NCBI GenBank assembly: GCA_022453515.1
Contig: JAJNNY010000044.1
Span: forward strand, 248,001-312,000
Direction of reading: 5' to 3'
Source of the DNA: Astrocystis sublimbata
Taxonomy: Eukaryota > Ascomycota > Sordariomycetes > Xylariales > Xylariaceae
Length of the DNA stretch: 64,000 nucleotides
The position numbers and the translations under genes are program-made. The notes beneath the pieces are model-generated. The model did no database searches and was not told the DNA's origin. It worked only from the letters and a program-made list of their open reading frames with translations. Below are positions 22,565 through 34,098 of the stretch, in pieces (positions within the stretch are counted from its first letter, which is position 1; the number at the start of each line of letters is the position of its first letter).

Positions 22565-24407
22565 ACGTCGGTCCCCTACTTTCCGGCCACCCATTTTAGC
22601 CCACACCGCCTTTTGCATCTCTCACTTTACACAACCACCATGTACGCAATTCTTTCTCAAAGCCTATTATACTTTGCATAGCCTAAAAGGACCTATTAAT
22701 AGCTCGATATACCGAAAAAGATATTGATTCTATAATAGCTACAATCAGAACGGGTCGCAGCATTCGCAAAGCCACTCTTAAATAGGGTGTCCCTCGAGCT
22801 ACCCTTCAAAAACGTATTAGCGGTCGTTCAGCTAGAAAAAAAAGCTTTAACTACCTTTAAAAGGTCAACCCTACTACTAAAAAAAGACTAGCCTAATGGG
22901 TACTCCTTTAATCCGACCTAAGGCTTCCTTTAAGCCACGCAGAGCTACGGGAATTTGCTAGCCGCATACTATAGGCCTAAAGGCTCGACGTATTACTCGA
23001 AAAACATTAGGTTTCCCGTTTTTTAGCCAGAAACCCATCGATTTAAGTCTATAAAAGCAAGTCTATCGATTCTTGGCGTTTAAATAGAGTAATAACTAAT
23101 ATTATTCGAAAATAGTTCTAACGCCTAGTAATCCCGGCCGTTAAAGCTATTAAACCAAAAAATAGGCATAATATAAACGAGATCGGTATAATAAAAAGGA
23201 TAGGTAAGAATGGCTTGGTCCTTGGGAGGGCCTAGAAAGCCGTTCTTTAGCGAAAAACACCTGGAGGGAGGACCTAGTTATTTATTATCGAATGCATTTT
23301 TGCTATTAGGACTTTTTTGCCTCCTTTAGTAATTTTTAAAAGCAGTTTATTATAATAATAGTAGTATCCTTTAGATCTTAAGCCTTTTAAAAGCTAGAAA
23401 TGGGATTACCAGAAAAAAGGATAGACAGACGACTCTATTGGGCTAGAATAGGTCCGGAAGGTCTTTATCCCGTTAACCCGACCTAAAAACCCTTCCGAAA
23501 CCAGGCTTCTAATTTTTAACGGCTATAGAAACTATATAACGGTCGATTTTATATAAAAGTACTATTAGAATTATGTCTAACTGCTATTTTTGCCTTTTTA
23601 TGCTTCGTATGTCCTTTAGCCCCTTAATATTGCGGTATTTTCCCCTCTAAAAACGGCCTATCGTAAATACCTTAGGTATGCTACCTATTTATACGATTCT
23701 TCTGTTACTGGTAAGCGAAATTTCTTTAAATACTATCGTAGAGCTTGTTTAGATACGTTTATATTATTAAATATCTCATCTAGTTAAAAAACTATTGGAT
23801 TATGGCCGGTTTTAGTGAAATATCTATTATTAAGCTTTTTACTTTTAAAAAAGCCTTTTTAAAAAGCATAGACGGTTCTAAAAGGTATTTTAGCCAACGG
23901 CTAGGTTAATAATCTATTAGAATCAATAGATCCAAAGGCTTCAGAAGTTATATAGTTTACTCTTTAGTACTCCTAAGACTTTCGTTAATAATTAGATATA
24001 TATATTACTATTACAAAAGGCTCTACTACCTAACAACTATTGTTTTTAAAAATTAAAAAGGCATTTATTAAAAAAAACACTTAGTTAGCTTTTGTATACC
24101 GCGAGAATAAAGCCTAAAAAACTAAATTTAAAGCTATAATTCCTCGGAAACGGAAAAAGATAGAATTAAGCCCTTAGTCTAAGTTTACTAGTATTAATAA
24201 TATCCGGCGGGCATAAATTACCGCCGGCGATATTAAGGATAGTTCTAGTGAATCTAGCGAGTCTGGTTTACTTAGTAAAGCCGAAGATTATATTATAGTT
24301 AGTACAGATAACTCCGAAAGTAATGATGAAGATGGTGCGTGATGGCGGTGGTATTTAGTGTTAGGTGGCCGGAAAGCAGGGGTGGCCGGAAAGTAGGGGA
24401 CCGACGT
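22565..24407 (+). mobile_element. Fot/pogo-like DNA transposon inserted in the Ras gene
   Basis: The ends ACGTCGGTCCCCTACTTTCC (left, 22565) and its exact complement (right, ending 24407) form a TIR of at least 28 bp, with TA on both sides (22563-22564, 24408-24409). Next to the right end the TIR sequence GGTGGCCGGAAAG is partly repeated in tandem (24364 and 24382). Length is 1843 bp. The plus-strand interior holds an eroded pogo-type transposase: QLEKKALTTFKRSTLLLKKD, QSYGNLLAAYYRPKG and HNINETGI (the first-Asp region). RIP-type TAA/TAG codons make it defective. Confidence 0.9.
22640..24335 (+). pseudogene. Eroded pogo-type transposase
   Basis: From about 22640 the frames recall the HTH-plus-DDE layout of Fot/pogo transposases: an N-terminal block with LEKKALTTFKRSTLLLKK, then SYGNLLAAYYRPKG, then RHNINETGI and NGLVLGRA. 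At least one frameshift and dozens of TAA/TAG codons are present. The C-terminal part is only weakly recognisable. Confidence 0.6.
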
Positions 24408-24458
24408 TACCGTGATTTGGAGGATAGACGGCTCGAACCACATGAGTGACGTGGCCAT
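24408..24458 (-). pseudogene. Ras-like GTPase, first 17 codons, separated by the transposon
   Basis: ATG at 24458 opens MATSLMWFEPSILQITV. The final GTA contains the TA target. Skipping the transposon and one TA continues directly into FGDSGVGKST at 22562, completing beta-1 and the P-loop. Confidence 0.85.
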
Positions 24459-25028
24459 GTTGAGGAATTCGGGTATATGTATGAGCAGGGGACGGCAGTA
24501 TGTGCTGAGTTAAGCGATAAAAGGGGTACCAGGAGTGAGAGGAAGCCGAAAGGAGTGAAGAGGCGAGGCTGCTGGGAACAATGTCGCAGTCGACCAAAAG
24601 AAGGAGCTACACGCAGACTGTGACAAAAGGGCAAACATGCCGTGAAATTTATATTTATAGCCAAGGGACTCGCTAATCGTCGTCACTCCGCGACTAGGCA
24701 AGGGGGAAATCAGAAGTAATCGCATCCAAGATCTAGGTCCATGTCGGATCGCCGTATGGGTGTGTAAGTGGCCTGAAATAGGCCTTGGGAGCGGAGCCAG
24801 TCGTGGGTCTGGTGACAATAGTGGCTCAATGGCTGTGACAAATAGATCAGCTATGGCCGAGGGTGATGTCTTCATGTCACGATGTGTTGGTATACGTTAT
24901 CATATATCTACCTACAAGCTGCTTCCGCATTAGGGGGGCCTCCATGGAGGCCCCCCTAATGCGGAAATACAAGAATGACAGATCGTCTGAAGTAATCTAT
25001 TATTTTCTACTCTTCATAATTCACCACT
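24459..25028. other. Promoter region between the Ras gene and the next ORF
   Basis: Divergent intergenic region: the Ras gene reads left from 24458 and the next ORF reads right from 25029. It carries the 44-bp palindrome. Minus-strand frames here look like chance frames. Confidence 0.5.
24923..24966. repeat. Perfect 44-bp palindrome without spacer
   Basis: The sequence from TTCCGCATTAGGGGGGCC to the mirror end equals its own reverse complement over 44 bp, centred between 24944 and 24945 (CCATGG core). It lies 62 bp upstream of the ATG at 25029. In RNA it would form a very stable hairpin; in DNA it is a cruciform candidate or a very large dyad binding site. Confidence 0.9.
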
Positions 25029-26372
25029 ATGTCACCGCAAGGACGTCGCTTCCCCTTTGACGGCACGGAAAGTGCATACGTCACGTTTCTAGAGGCGAGA
25101 GTAGAGTCCCTCGAAAATGAGGTAGCGTCCTTACAGCGCCAAGAATCATCATGGCTCAGTTCTCAGCAAGCCATGGTTCAACCTAAACCCATCGTTTTCA
25201 TCCCCCAACACCCCCAGCAAACACGAGAACAACGCTCAGCTCAGCCAACGTTGCATCGAGAGAAGCATAACTTTTCTATCCGCCTGGACAGACATATTTC
25301 CAAGTTCCTCGCTCCGATCACGGTGCTCAATGCCCAATCACAACACGAGAGACGAGTCTCGCTTTACACGGCAGAACAGGCTATCAAGACCTTTCGCATC
25401 CTCACACGCATGTCAGCCTCTGATGACTCTACGATAATAGCGCCACGCTCCTTCATGGGCTCCCGTGCGAGAGACATCCTCGACGACTACCGTATATTCG
25501 CGAGTCACCTTCAGCATGGTGCGGAACAATACACCCGCCTGTCCAAGTTTGCATCGATGCTATTCCTAGGCATCTGCTGCGTGAGCAGAGAGACTCATGT
25601 CGGAGTGGATCACGTCGATGACAGCATCAGGGCGTATTTTGCAAAACCAGAATACTCGGCCAGTTATTGTAAACGACTAAGATCGGCGGCCAAATGGTGC
25701 GCCCAACTTATGGAGAAGCTCGAGGCCTCTGTAGGATGCCGCGGCCCCGAGCTTTTGTTGCTTTGTGGGTAAGCCATATTGCCTTTAAGCGGAGAAACGA
25801 TTGCTAATTCTGTAGATGGCCCAGATGTCGCCTCCTATCAAAAATTGTCCGAGTCGCCCACCTGTGTCAACGAAATCGTGCGGCAGATAACAAAGAAAAC
25901 GGAGTTCCTCCACCCCACACAAGAATCATCTGTCTCCTTCTTCATGACATTTATGCTTGCTTTCATAGGCCTGGAGTGCGTTTCAAACCCCACTCGTTTG
26001 CGTCTTGTGGATAGCTGACCTGACAGTCTTGAATACGTCAACAAAGCCCTGGGCACAGTTTTATCAGCGAATGACTACAACTCGAAAGTCAAGATGGTCG
26101 AACGCGTAACGGGACCCAGCAACGACTGGCAACAGAGCACTCTAACATCAGATATCAGTTGCGCGCCTGATAGGCTAGCCATGCTGATCCAGGCCGCACA
26201 GTCGAGTGGTCATAATGAGCACGTGTCTTGGCGCAACACAGAGGCCGGTGATGGTTTATTCTCTACCCTAAGAAGAAGCGACATGGAATGGACGACATTG
26301 GTTAATTGGGAGGGACACACCACCAGAGTTGATGCCTCCCTTGCTGAGAACTCTGCCACGGAGGCACTATGA
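25029..26372 (+). pseudogene. Unrecognised 447-codon ORF with two nonsense codons
   Basis: One frame spans 25029-26372, interrupted only by TAA at 25770-25772 and TGA at 26016-26018. These are one C-to-T step from CAA and CGA. Start context CACTATGTCACCG is reasonable. Residues 17-42 (YVTFLEARVESLENEVASLQ) look like a short coiled coil of the kind following fungal Zn2Cys6 DNA-binding domains, but no such domain precedes it. Helical segments follow (RSFMGSRARDILDDYRIFAS) and one hydrophobic stretch (VSFFMTFMLAFIGLE). No family recognised. An alternative is a gene with introns at the two stops, but a GTAAGC donor at 25769 gives a poorer downstream frame. The 3' end overlaps the converging gene by 6 nt. 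Confidence 0.5.
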
Positions 26373-26931
26373 AGCCGCTACACTGCCCTCCCCAGTTTTG
26401 TTGTTCTCTTGCTGCGCTTGGGAGAAGTAAACCCATAGAAATGCAATCTCTCCTTCTATTACCCGTACACACATGTCCGGTATGAGTATGTATAGTTTCT
26501 TCTGCCACTTGTGAATCATGGCTCTCTCCCCTTCTCGGTGAAATGCGACTTTGGGTGGATCGTCCATGTTGATTTCGCCGATAGGCACCACAAGTGTAAT
26601 TTCGGACGGGTACATGCCACCCGAACGGAGCAGAAAGGCGGTTGTCTTATATTCCAGTGAGGCTACAGTCATCTCCTGTATCTTCGACTTCTTTTTTTAA
26701 TTAGTAAAGCGGCTTGGTTATAAAGAAAAGACATACCACTTCTGACTTGGCGAACCTGACTAATTCATGCCATTCGTCGTGGTATCGGAGGCGGTAAAAC
26801 TCGATCTCGACAGGTGTTCCATCGGGCCGTCTTCTTTCAATCCTCTCCATCGAGGCTTCATCGAGAATGGGTTGAGGCGCATATGCCATGCGCTGCTCCA
26901 GCTCATCAGAGGGGTCGACAATATGAGCCAT
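26367..26931 (-). CDS. Unrecognised two-exon protein, 172 aa
   Basis: Exon 1 is 26931-26737 (ATG in the context ATCATGGCTC, starting MAHIVDPSDE). An intron of 46 nt at 26736-26691 has donor GTATGT, branch TTACTAAT and acceptor AAG. Exon 2 is 26690-26367. The total of 173 codons is in frame. The N-terminal half is acidic/polar (ASMERIERRRPDGTPVEIEF, YRLRYHDEWHELVRFAKSEV). The second half has beta-rich stretches (GGMYPSEITLVVPIGEINMD, LYILIPDMCVRVIEGE). No domain recognised and no signal peptide. Codon use and intron structure suggest a genuine gene. It converges with the ORF at 25029-26372. Confidence 0.6.
26691..26736 (-). other. Intron in the 172-aa gene
   Basis: 46 nt, donor GTATGT, branch TTTACTAAT, acceptor AAAG. 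A second in-frame acceptor lies 3 nt downstream, so the product could differ by one residue. Confidence 0.65.
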
Positions 26932-27821
26932 GATGCACCTGGCGTGGATAGTCGGGAACAGTCAAGATAAAGTAAAATTATCAACCTGACGGAGAGGCAT
27001 TGAATTGTCAGCTGGTCACATGTACGAGACCTTAGATGGGGAAGGAAGTACAGCAAATCCTGCTGCCCCACTCAAGGCGGGTTGTGCGGGTAGGGTGAGC
27101 TTTGCGGGGTGGGATATCACTGCACCAATGAGATGGTAGAGAGAATGGAACATCTGCCTTGAGTTATACATATTCGAAAACTAAACAAAGCATAAAAGTC
27201 TCAGCATAGCCAGTCAAAAGATATCTCCACATTTGTATTCACCCAAATTTCTACATACGAACGAGAGTTTGGATAATTTCGAGCTGGCAATAGAAGTTCT
27301 GTTCCGGTTTGGGGAGTTCATAAACATCTAATACATGTAGGACTGGCCAACATGTAACAAATCTGCCATACGTCATCTGAGAGGTATTGGCAGTACGTCG
27401 GGGGTTCTTGATTTGCAGGTAACAATAGGATAATCAACAGGTATTCGTTAAGAAGGCTTGCAGGGGCTCCCACCACTACACAGGCATTGAAGTCTGGATA
27501 TAATCAATGAGTGAATCTGATGTTGAAGTTGATAGCTGAGGAACTATAAACGAGTGATTTGATACAAGAGAGATGATAGAGAGTGTATGAAAATAGGGAA
27601 TGTAGGAAGAGAGAAGTGGTGGCCTGAATCACCACGAGTTGGTGAGTTATCGCGTGACCTAAGAAATGGAAAACCAGTCGAGAAGGACATGAGAACGATG
27701 GGACCCTGGGATCATCGTATTGGGCCGATCCAACATCTTTTCACACCACAACTATACGATACATGTTTTCCATGCACCATAACCTTGATCTAGACCTAAT
27801 GATCTTCGTCAAGTCCCAAGC
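26932..27821. other. Intergenic, no gene recognised
   Basis: Purine-rich in the second half (GATAGAGAGTGTATG type). Plus-strand frame 27587-27793 is not convincing. Confidence 0.4.
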
Positions 27822-28043
27822 CTAGTCCAATGTTCCGCTAGCCCCATCATCCCCTGTCATCATAGACTCATCGACTTGTATCGTGTTATAATGCCAAGAC
27901 AGAGCGTCTGTATTATCCTCTGGCTGTTGACCTTGGTTGTCTTCTTCCACATGGTCTTTAGTCGTATCTGAGGGCTTTGATTGGGCTTCTTCCTCGACAT
28001 GGTTCTTAGTTGTCTCGCCATTGTTTTGCTTTTTGTCCGACAT
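27822..28043 (-). CDS. Small hydrophilic acidic protein, 73 aa
   Basis: ATG at 28043 in the favourable context GACACAATGTCGG. The protein is polar with an internal near-repeat (ETTKNHVEEEAQSKPS and DTTKDHVEEDNQGQQP), probably disordered. It could be a complete small protein or a last exon. No family recognised. Confidence 0.4.
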   Translation of the reverse strand: MSDKKQNNGETTKNHVEEEAQSKPSDTTKDHVEEDNQGQQPEDNTDALSWHYNTIQVDESMMTGDDGASGTLD

Positions 28044-28559
28044 TGTGTCTAAAATTTCAAAGCTCAGTTAGCATATGTCAAAGCAACTGTGCGTTCAACA
28101 AGGCTTGCCATCTAACTGAAGATGTGCTCACAGTGACTTGGCTTGAAGGTTCAATGGTATAGAAGATGCTTGATACACCTGAAGTGTAAGATGCGGGACA
28201 ACGTGGTAAAAAAGGGTGAGAATCTAGACAGTAATAAGTAGAGTATGGAAAAGCTACTTGAAGAGCAACTCTATTTGGGTTGCCGTTAGATACGAGGACA
28301 AGGAAATACTTATAGTTTTCAGCAACCACGAGATATGTTAGTTATCTGCCTAATCCTCTTTAGACAAGACTGGGTGTTTCTTCATTTTCATTTCTCTCAC
28401 AAACCAACAACAATATAAACACATATCAACGATGGCCGACAGACATTTTGGCTAACTTGTTAATGCACGTTGCCAAGTTTGGACAGTTGTGTTCCGTTCA
28501 TATGAGATGCATGCCTATCCAGAAGTACGTATTAGCGAGACTATCCCAGGAGGATCGTG
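28044..28559. other. Intergenic, no gene recognised
   Basis: Nothing identifiable. An 83-codon minus-strand frame at 28078-28329 has no distinguishing feature. Confidence 0.4.
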
Positions 28560-29050
28560 ATCGAGTCTGGATAACTTGCATCTATTTCGTCACTCATGCA
28601 TAGACAGCCTTGGAGAGAGACATGTCACCGTGAATCTCAGTAACCCTGTACAGCCCCATGTCTACTTAGGAGATGGAAGTAACAGTAATCGTTCGGAAGT
28701 GTGACCTGGCCGACTATGTGGGCGAGACCAGTTGGTCGGCTTGCATACAGTTTCTATTTACAAGTCCATCAATAATCATAATTATCCAACTTGTAGTTTT
28801 CTAGCAATCCCACCAGATCGAGGTGGCCAGGTTCGACTACATACCTGTATTGAGGTTAACTTCTTGCTCCCATCTCAGCAGCCGGTTCAGCAGGATCCAG
28901 CACCCAGATAGGTTGATGAGCCGTGCCCCTTGAAGATGTATATCAAAACGAGAATAGCGTAGTAATGAAATGACTCCGATAGTAAACGTTCTATAAGGGA
29001 ATGCATGACTGTTGTGGAGCTGCCTTGTAGCTGTGATAAGCGTTCGTTCT
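28560..29050 (-). repeat. Inverted repeat pair, copy 1 (partner 40640-41215)
   Basis: The minus strand here matches the plus strand at 40640-41215 over roughly 0.5 kb with many substitutions and small indels. Landmarks: CATTCCCTTATAGAAC and ATTTCATTACTACGC; GCATACAGTTTCTATTT; CTGGCCGACTATGT. The translated core GSSTTVMHSLIERLLSESFH on the minus strand matches GSFTTVMYSLIEHLLSESFH in the partner. Differences such as H/Y and R/H are C-to-T changes in the partner, so that copy is more RIP-eroded. Confidence 0.75.
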
Positions 29051-30427
29051 GCGATCTCATATGCATCGCCCTTGTACGTTGGCCTAGATGAGGGGCACCG
29101 GAGAGACAAGGACAGTCGCAAAAGACGGTCCATCTGCCAGACGAATGGTATGGTAAAAGTCTGGGTAACATAAAGGGCCAAAAAGACACTCTAGGAGAGG
29201 AGGGTTTGATGGTGAGGCTGACCTTGCGGGTCTCTGTTAGTGCGGCTATACACACTGGGTTAGTGGGTTGCACATAGCCTATCATCTACGTGTAACAATG
29301 TGTCGTTCATTCGAGGTACTAGACTTAAGCCATTGACCCCATACTGTGGCATCGAATGACTGCTAGGGCGACCTTTCAATTTACTTAAGGCATCCGTTTC
29401 GGTCCTGGTAAGCTTGGTGCTATCTGTTGCTATGTATTAACGTGTCAACGGCATACAAATGGTATCGTAATGTTACAAGGGGACATGTTCATCAGCTAGC
29501 CTAACCTATCTAGGCCCACAAATAAAGTCATCGCTCAATGGTGCATAACACTGCACGTCTGGCTTTCGAACATCCCGCATTCTAGAACTGGTTGAGCTTA
29601 AAGAAGGTCAAGCCTGGTCAGTATTCGGGTGCTATTAGTCCCGTAACGCCAAGTGACATCGATAACAATGCTCTTAGGGCCATCCAGTCAACTGGCCAAT
29701 TAGAAGGAAGCATTCTCAAGTTTCCTTTCGGTCCCACTCGAAAATGACCTTGTTCCCAAGTTTCCTTTCGTGAGGGGGTTGTCCAAGTCCAAATGTCCTT
29801 TCTCAACCTCAAACTTCCTTTTGCCAAGAGGCTAGCTGAATACGCGCCCTCCCTAGCTTTTCGCCTTCGTCCGTTGGCCCCTCATACCTTCCACCAATCG
29901 CTTTCTGGACCTGTACAAGTGCCATAACCAATGGGTCATTAGAAACCAGTCTCCCCTTGCATTTCGGCCATGCCTACCTAACACTGGCCTTGGTGCCTAA
30001 CTCTTGCTTTCCGCGTTGTTCGGATGGGCCAAACTTTCCCCCCTCTGCCCTTTCCCAACAGGCTCGACATTGCGATGCGAAATTAATGCCCAAACTGTGC
30101 CTAATTTCCACCGGTCAATATGCCTCACCTCTACAAAGACTGCCTCTTCAACGAACAAGACCCTCCCCAATACACACTCCTCCTAACAACCAAAACACCC
30201 CAAATTTCTACGCAACCCGCTATTATACGGACAGATACGATATTAAATACTCTAAATAACGGTAGATAAGTATTTTTACGAATCAGCCCTTAATAGTGCG
30301 CTTATCTTTGTATCTTTGCTGTGCCGTGGAGCGTTGTTTAACAAAGCCCTAGTCATTTGATCGGGAAGCCCTCACCAAAACCAACGATTTTTTCGAAAGT
30401 GCGACTAGAGGCGCTACAGTTGTTGGG
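29051..30427. other. No gene recognised
   Basis: Mixed GC-balanced DNA containing near-identical short repeats (CCCAAGTTTCCTTTCG-like at 29755, CTCAAGTTTCCTTTCG at 29713). No convincing coding frame. Confidence 0.4.
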
Positions 30428-31675
30428 TCAGGACAAATGATATACTAGAAGCAATATACTATCAAAGTTTTCAAGTCTGGGGATAAAAGGGCACCTACGG
30501 AAACGATTAGGAAATACGATAGCTAAACACTTATAAAAAAGGGTACCAATCTTTTGCTTAAAAAGGGTCAAATAAAAGAAATATAAAGAGTTTTGGTTTT
30601 AATTATAAAGCTTCTTCTTAAAATTGAATATATACCACTTTTCTAAAAACAGAGTTATTTTAGTACTATCCCTTTCTTGATTCAATATTGTTATTAAAAC
30701 GCTATCTGTTTGATCGCATACTTTTTTCTCCTTACGCTAGTATATAAAAACAGATAAAAAACCAATATCCACTTTAGCGCTAAATACAGTCGAGATTATG
30801 TCTTGTTTATAAACCCGCAGTTTAATTAACAGGTCGGGTTCAATCTTACTACTACCTAGATAATAAACATATCTTACGCAATCTTTAACCTCTATCTCCA
30901 TATCAAATAATTTTTTAGTATATGCCGCTACCTTCTCTTTCGAAATTCCTATTTCTATTTAACATCTAAAATAGTCCCGAATTTTTCCTTTTTACAAAAA
31001 CATAGATATATTTATAACCAATGTATAAGAGTATCATATGTTTAGTATTCTTTGAATCGAATCCATAAATTCAAAAAGGAACAAGGTTTTAGACGCCTTA
31101 AAAGAAGCATCAATATGCACGCCGTCTTAATGCATTACATTTCCAGATATGTATTCTGGGGCGTAGGGCTCCAGATCGGTATAATTTGTGCTTGAGAGGT
31201 ATGCCCTCGTTATCGGGGTACAAGGAGCTCGATTAAGAGTCGTGCCTACGTGGTGTTAGATACGACAGTAAGCCATTTGGATAAAGTACATACAATATCG
31301 CTTGGGACACTTCCTTAAATCGTTTCCACCATCATTTTCCATCGATTATATAACGTCACTTACTATTACCAAAGCAAGCTGCTTTACAAATGCCTACTAG
31401 TATTCAATAGGCTAGTTATTAAAGTCATCTAATAAACGCGTCAATCTAGCTTTGCCAGCGAATCCATGGTCCAATCCTGTCGCCTTTATCGCAGCATAAT
31501 ATGTACGCCAAACTAATTCGTTCTTATTTAGTATAATTCTCTGTATCGAGTTAACGTCGGCATGTTTTACTTGTTACAAAGCCTCGTCTACCCTATATAA
31601 ACCACGCGTTAATTTTTGAAACTACTAGACCACCAATTGGACTATGTCATTAGGGGTTTGTGAGCCGACCTCCAT
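30428..31675 (-). pseudogene. Unrecognised 415-codon frame, RIP-eroded
   Basis: From ATG 31675 (MEVGSQTPNDIVQLVV) one minus-strand frame continues without indel to TGA at 30428-30430. It is interrupted by about 15 TAA/TAG and one TGA, all explainable by C-to-T in CAA, CAG or CGA. Readable blocks: RIILNKNELVWRTYYAAIKA, TGLDHGFAGKARLTRLLDDF, RKCPKRYCMYFIQMAYCRI, LEPYAPEYISGNVMH, DGVHIDASFKASKTLFLFEF and KVDIGFLSVFIY. I recognise no family. Preservation of frame over 1.25 kb shows that it died by point mutation, not by deletion, and must once have been a full-length protein near 415 residues. Confidence 0.65.
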
Positions 31676-32809
31676 TTAGCGGTCACGGTGCTACGTGTGA
31701 ATAGAAGTTTGGAAGGGAAATTTTGAAGGGAAGTTTAGAGATTATGGTTAGGCTAAATAATATGCCAAACTAGCAAATCCTGTATCGTTGTGCTCCATCT
31801 GACAGGCTTACTCTTATATCCGCCAGCATATAGTGAAGGAGGATCGTCTGCAGGCAACCGGAAGTGGAATCCGGTGGCGCTCGCGTCGATGCTACTTGGC
31901 TTGCGTGGCTCTGGAGAAGGTGGCCCGACGTAGATGAGATGGGGATGGAATATGGAGCAGTTTCAGGGGATGCAGCCCCACCCACGTGAACTTGCGGGAA
32001 AGCAGGTGGAATAATAAGCACGTTGTCTACTGCGCGGGAGTATGGATGGTGCCTAGTTCCTGACAACTGGCAAGCATGTCTATAGTATTATCGTAATTCG
32101 TGATAGTTGATACAAGATCAGATGAGATGAGATGGTGAGAGGTGAGAACAGGTCGTAGCAATATATTATGTATATGCGATTAGTAATGGCGCACAAAATC
32201 TGCGGTGTGATACTTTCATCCCCGGCATCCAGTTGGCCCGCGTCTGCATTTGAACCTACTGGGACGCGATCAACCTAATACTCTTATCACAAGTTCGTGG
32301 GAGAGATTGCTGTCTCCCCACCTTCACTTGTCGTTGCCGATAGAATGGCCGGCATGTCTATTCTGGTTGGAAATGCTTATTGCTGAAACCTATCAATCTA
32401 ACGAAGCCCGATCGTCACTCTCTTTTCTGGACAACCTATAATAACGGCCATTACGTTTCCCCACTACTCAACATTGCATATGGTCGCTTCGACGTAGTTC
32501 TCGGCTACGAAGATCTATCATATATTGGAGACCTCATGGAGCGTATTAATTCTTTCGGGCAAGCTAAAGAGTGTTGAAATCCAAAGTATTGGACAATGCT
32601 CTTAAGGGCCAGCTCTACAAATTAGGATTGAGAAGACCCTGACCTCTATACCCTCGCTACTTACTGAAGACCATGGACACCACCTCGACTCCCAAGCAAT
32701 GAAATCAGGTATCTCATAAGCATGATCGTGTGGCGGACCACCCATGATCAATAAGTGATGAGAGGATCACTATGGGTGATTAGGTGATAGAAAACACTTG
32801 CTACAAAAA
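31676..32809. other. No gene recognised
   Basis: GC-balanced. A plus-strand frame at 32380-32577 ends in FDVVLGYEDLSYIGDLMERI and could be a terminal exon, but no start or splice context is evident. Confidence 0.4.
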
Positions 32810-33015
32810 AACAGGCTTGTCCTTCCACCCTCCTTGCCCAAACCGTAACAGCCTATCAAGCTCAGTTGATCCATCTGCCTTTATGCCTCCCTCATCCATA
32901 TCTCGAAGCAACTTATCTATATATTTGCTTGCCCCGAAAGGCGAAGAATGTGTGCAATGGCGCGGTGGACTGCAAGAAGCCGAGGCGACGGTGGATCAAG
33001 GGCTCTAGACCCGAA
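32810..33015 (-). pseudogene. Fragment of a fungal HNH-type protein, C-terminus
   Basis: The minus strand reads LDPPSPRLLAVHRAIAHILR and, after a 1-nt frameshift near 32925, IDKLLRDMDEGGIKADGSTE to a TAG. The same region of the HNH-like gene at 45731-46981 reads EPPAPRLLAIHYTIARILHL and IDIIYRDIEEHGVRADRSTP, so this is a roughly 200-bp orphan fragment of that family. The nuclease domain itself is absent. Confidence 0.7.
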
Positions 33016-34098
33016 GAATTGGCAGCCACTGCTAAGATGATGAGAAAGACAGGCTTGGTAAGAGCTGTGCTTATTCTTGTTCTCTGGCTCTCCGACCTCG
33101 AGCATTTAATAGTTTCCGCATCTCAGAAATGCTGCACGCTATTATTACTGTTGCCGCAAATGGACCATGTCTGATTCTAGCCTGTACCTTTTGCAGGAAG
33201 TGTGTGTCTTCCATATCTGCCGAAGAGGCTGGTCCTCGTCTCCTTGGGGGTGGTCTCGCCAGTGGAGCGGCATTCAGTCGCGCCGTTCAAAGTAGCCGTG
33301 ATACAGACGGCTGCCTCGCGCGAGGGCAGAATGACAGCTACGCCTATCTCCGAGGAGAAGTGCGGCGGCCGTGGCGAGAGAACATCTTCCTTGAGAACGA
33401 GCTTCGCGAGCAGCATGCCAACTATAGCCTGCTTGCTGGCGATATGCTTCGTATTTGCGACGAGACGCATCGATTACTAGAAGAACGTGACCACAAACAA
33501 AGCACAGAAAGCGATAAACACGCTTGGTGTACACTTCTGTCTCGACTCGGTTATTGGTAGGTGGATCGCGACAGGGCGGTTCAGCTATGCTATACGAAAT
33601 CGGACACTCAGCTGGGAAAGCAGCGCGATTATGGCAGACGGTTCATTTCCCGCATACACTAGGCATATATTTGCGCATAGACCAAAGGCAGGGCACTCGC
33701 CAGTGGTTGAAGGCCAGATGCCAGGGGAGAGGTGCTGTTAGTGCCACCTACCTACTTAGGTACTAAGCCCTGGGCGTACCTTCCATAGACTGTTGGCCAA
33801 TCACAGTAGCTGCTGCGACAGCTTACTATACGTACCTACTCAGACCAGCAAGTGCGCAGCTATCTCTCCATACCTCCTCCATCCCACATACCTGCCACCT
33901 TCCCTCCTTCACTCTATCTCGTGTTTCAAGTATCCACCTTCGTCACGACCTCGGTCGCGACATTCACCTTTGCGCGGCATCGACCTTCGTCTCGTTTCGG
34001 TCGGCTACTTCTTACCTCGTCGGTTGTGTCTGCCCATCGTCCCTATCTGCCTATCCGTCATTCGTCTTACCATCCGCCTAGACATATACTCGCCAGCC
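33016..34098. other. Possible gene remnants, unassigned
   Basis: The plus-strand frame 33290-33560 contains a helical, charged stretch (FLENELREQHANYSLLAGDM, then LRICDETHRLLEERDHKQ) that looks protein-like and ends at TAG 33558-33560. Start, exon structure and family are unknown. The rest shows nothing. Confidence 0.3.

Noticed and set aside
25769..25815. GTAAGC to TGTAG intron in the 25029 ORF
   Set aside because: It shifts the frame into a less protein-like sequence, while the unspliced frame stays protein-like past the stop.
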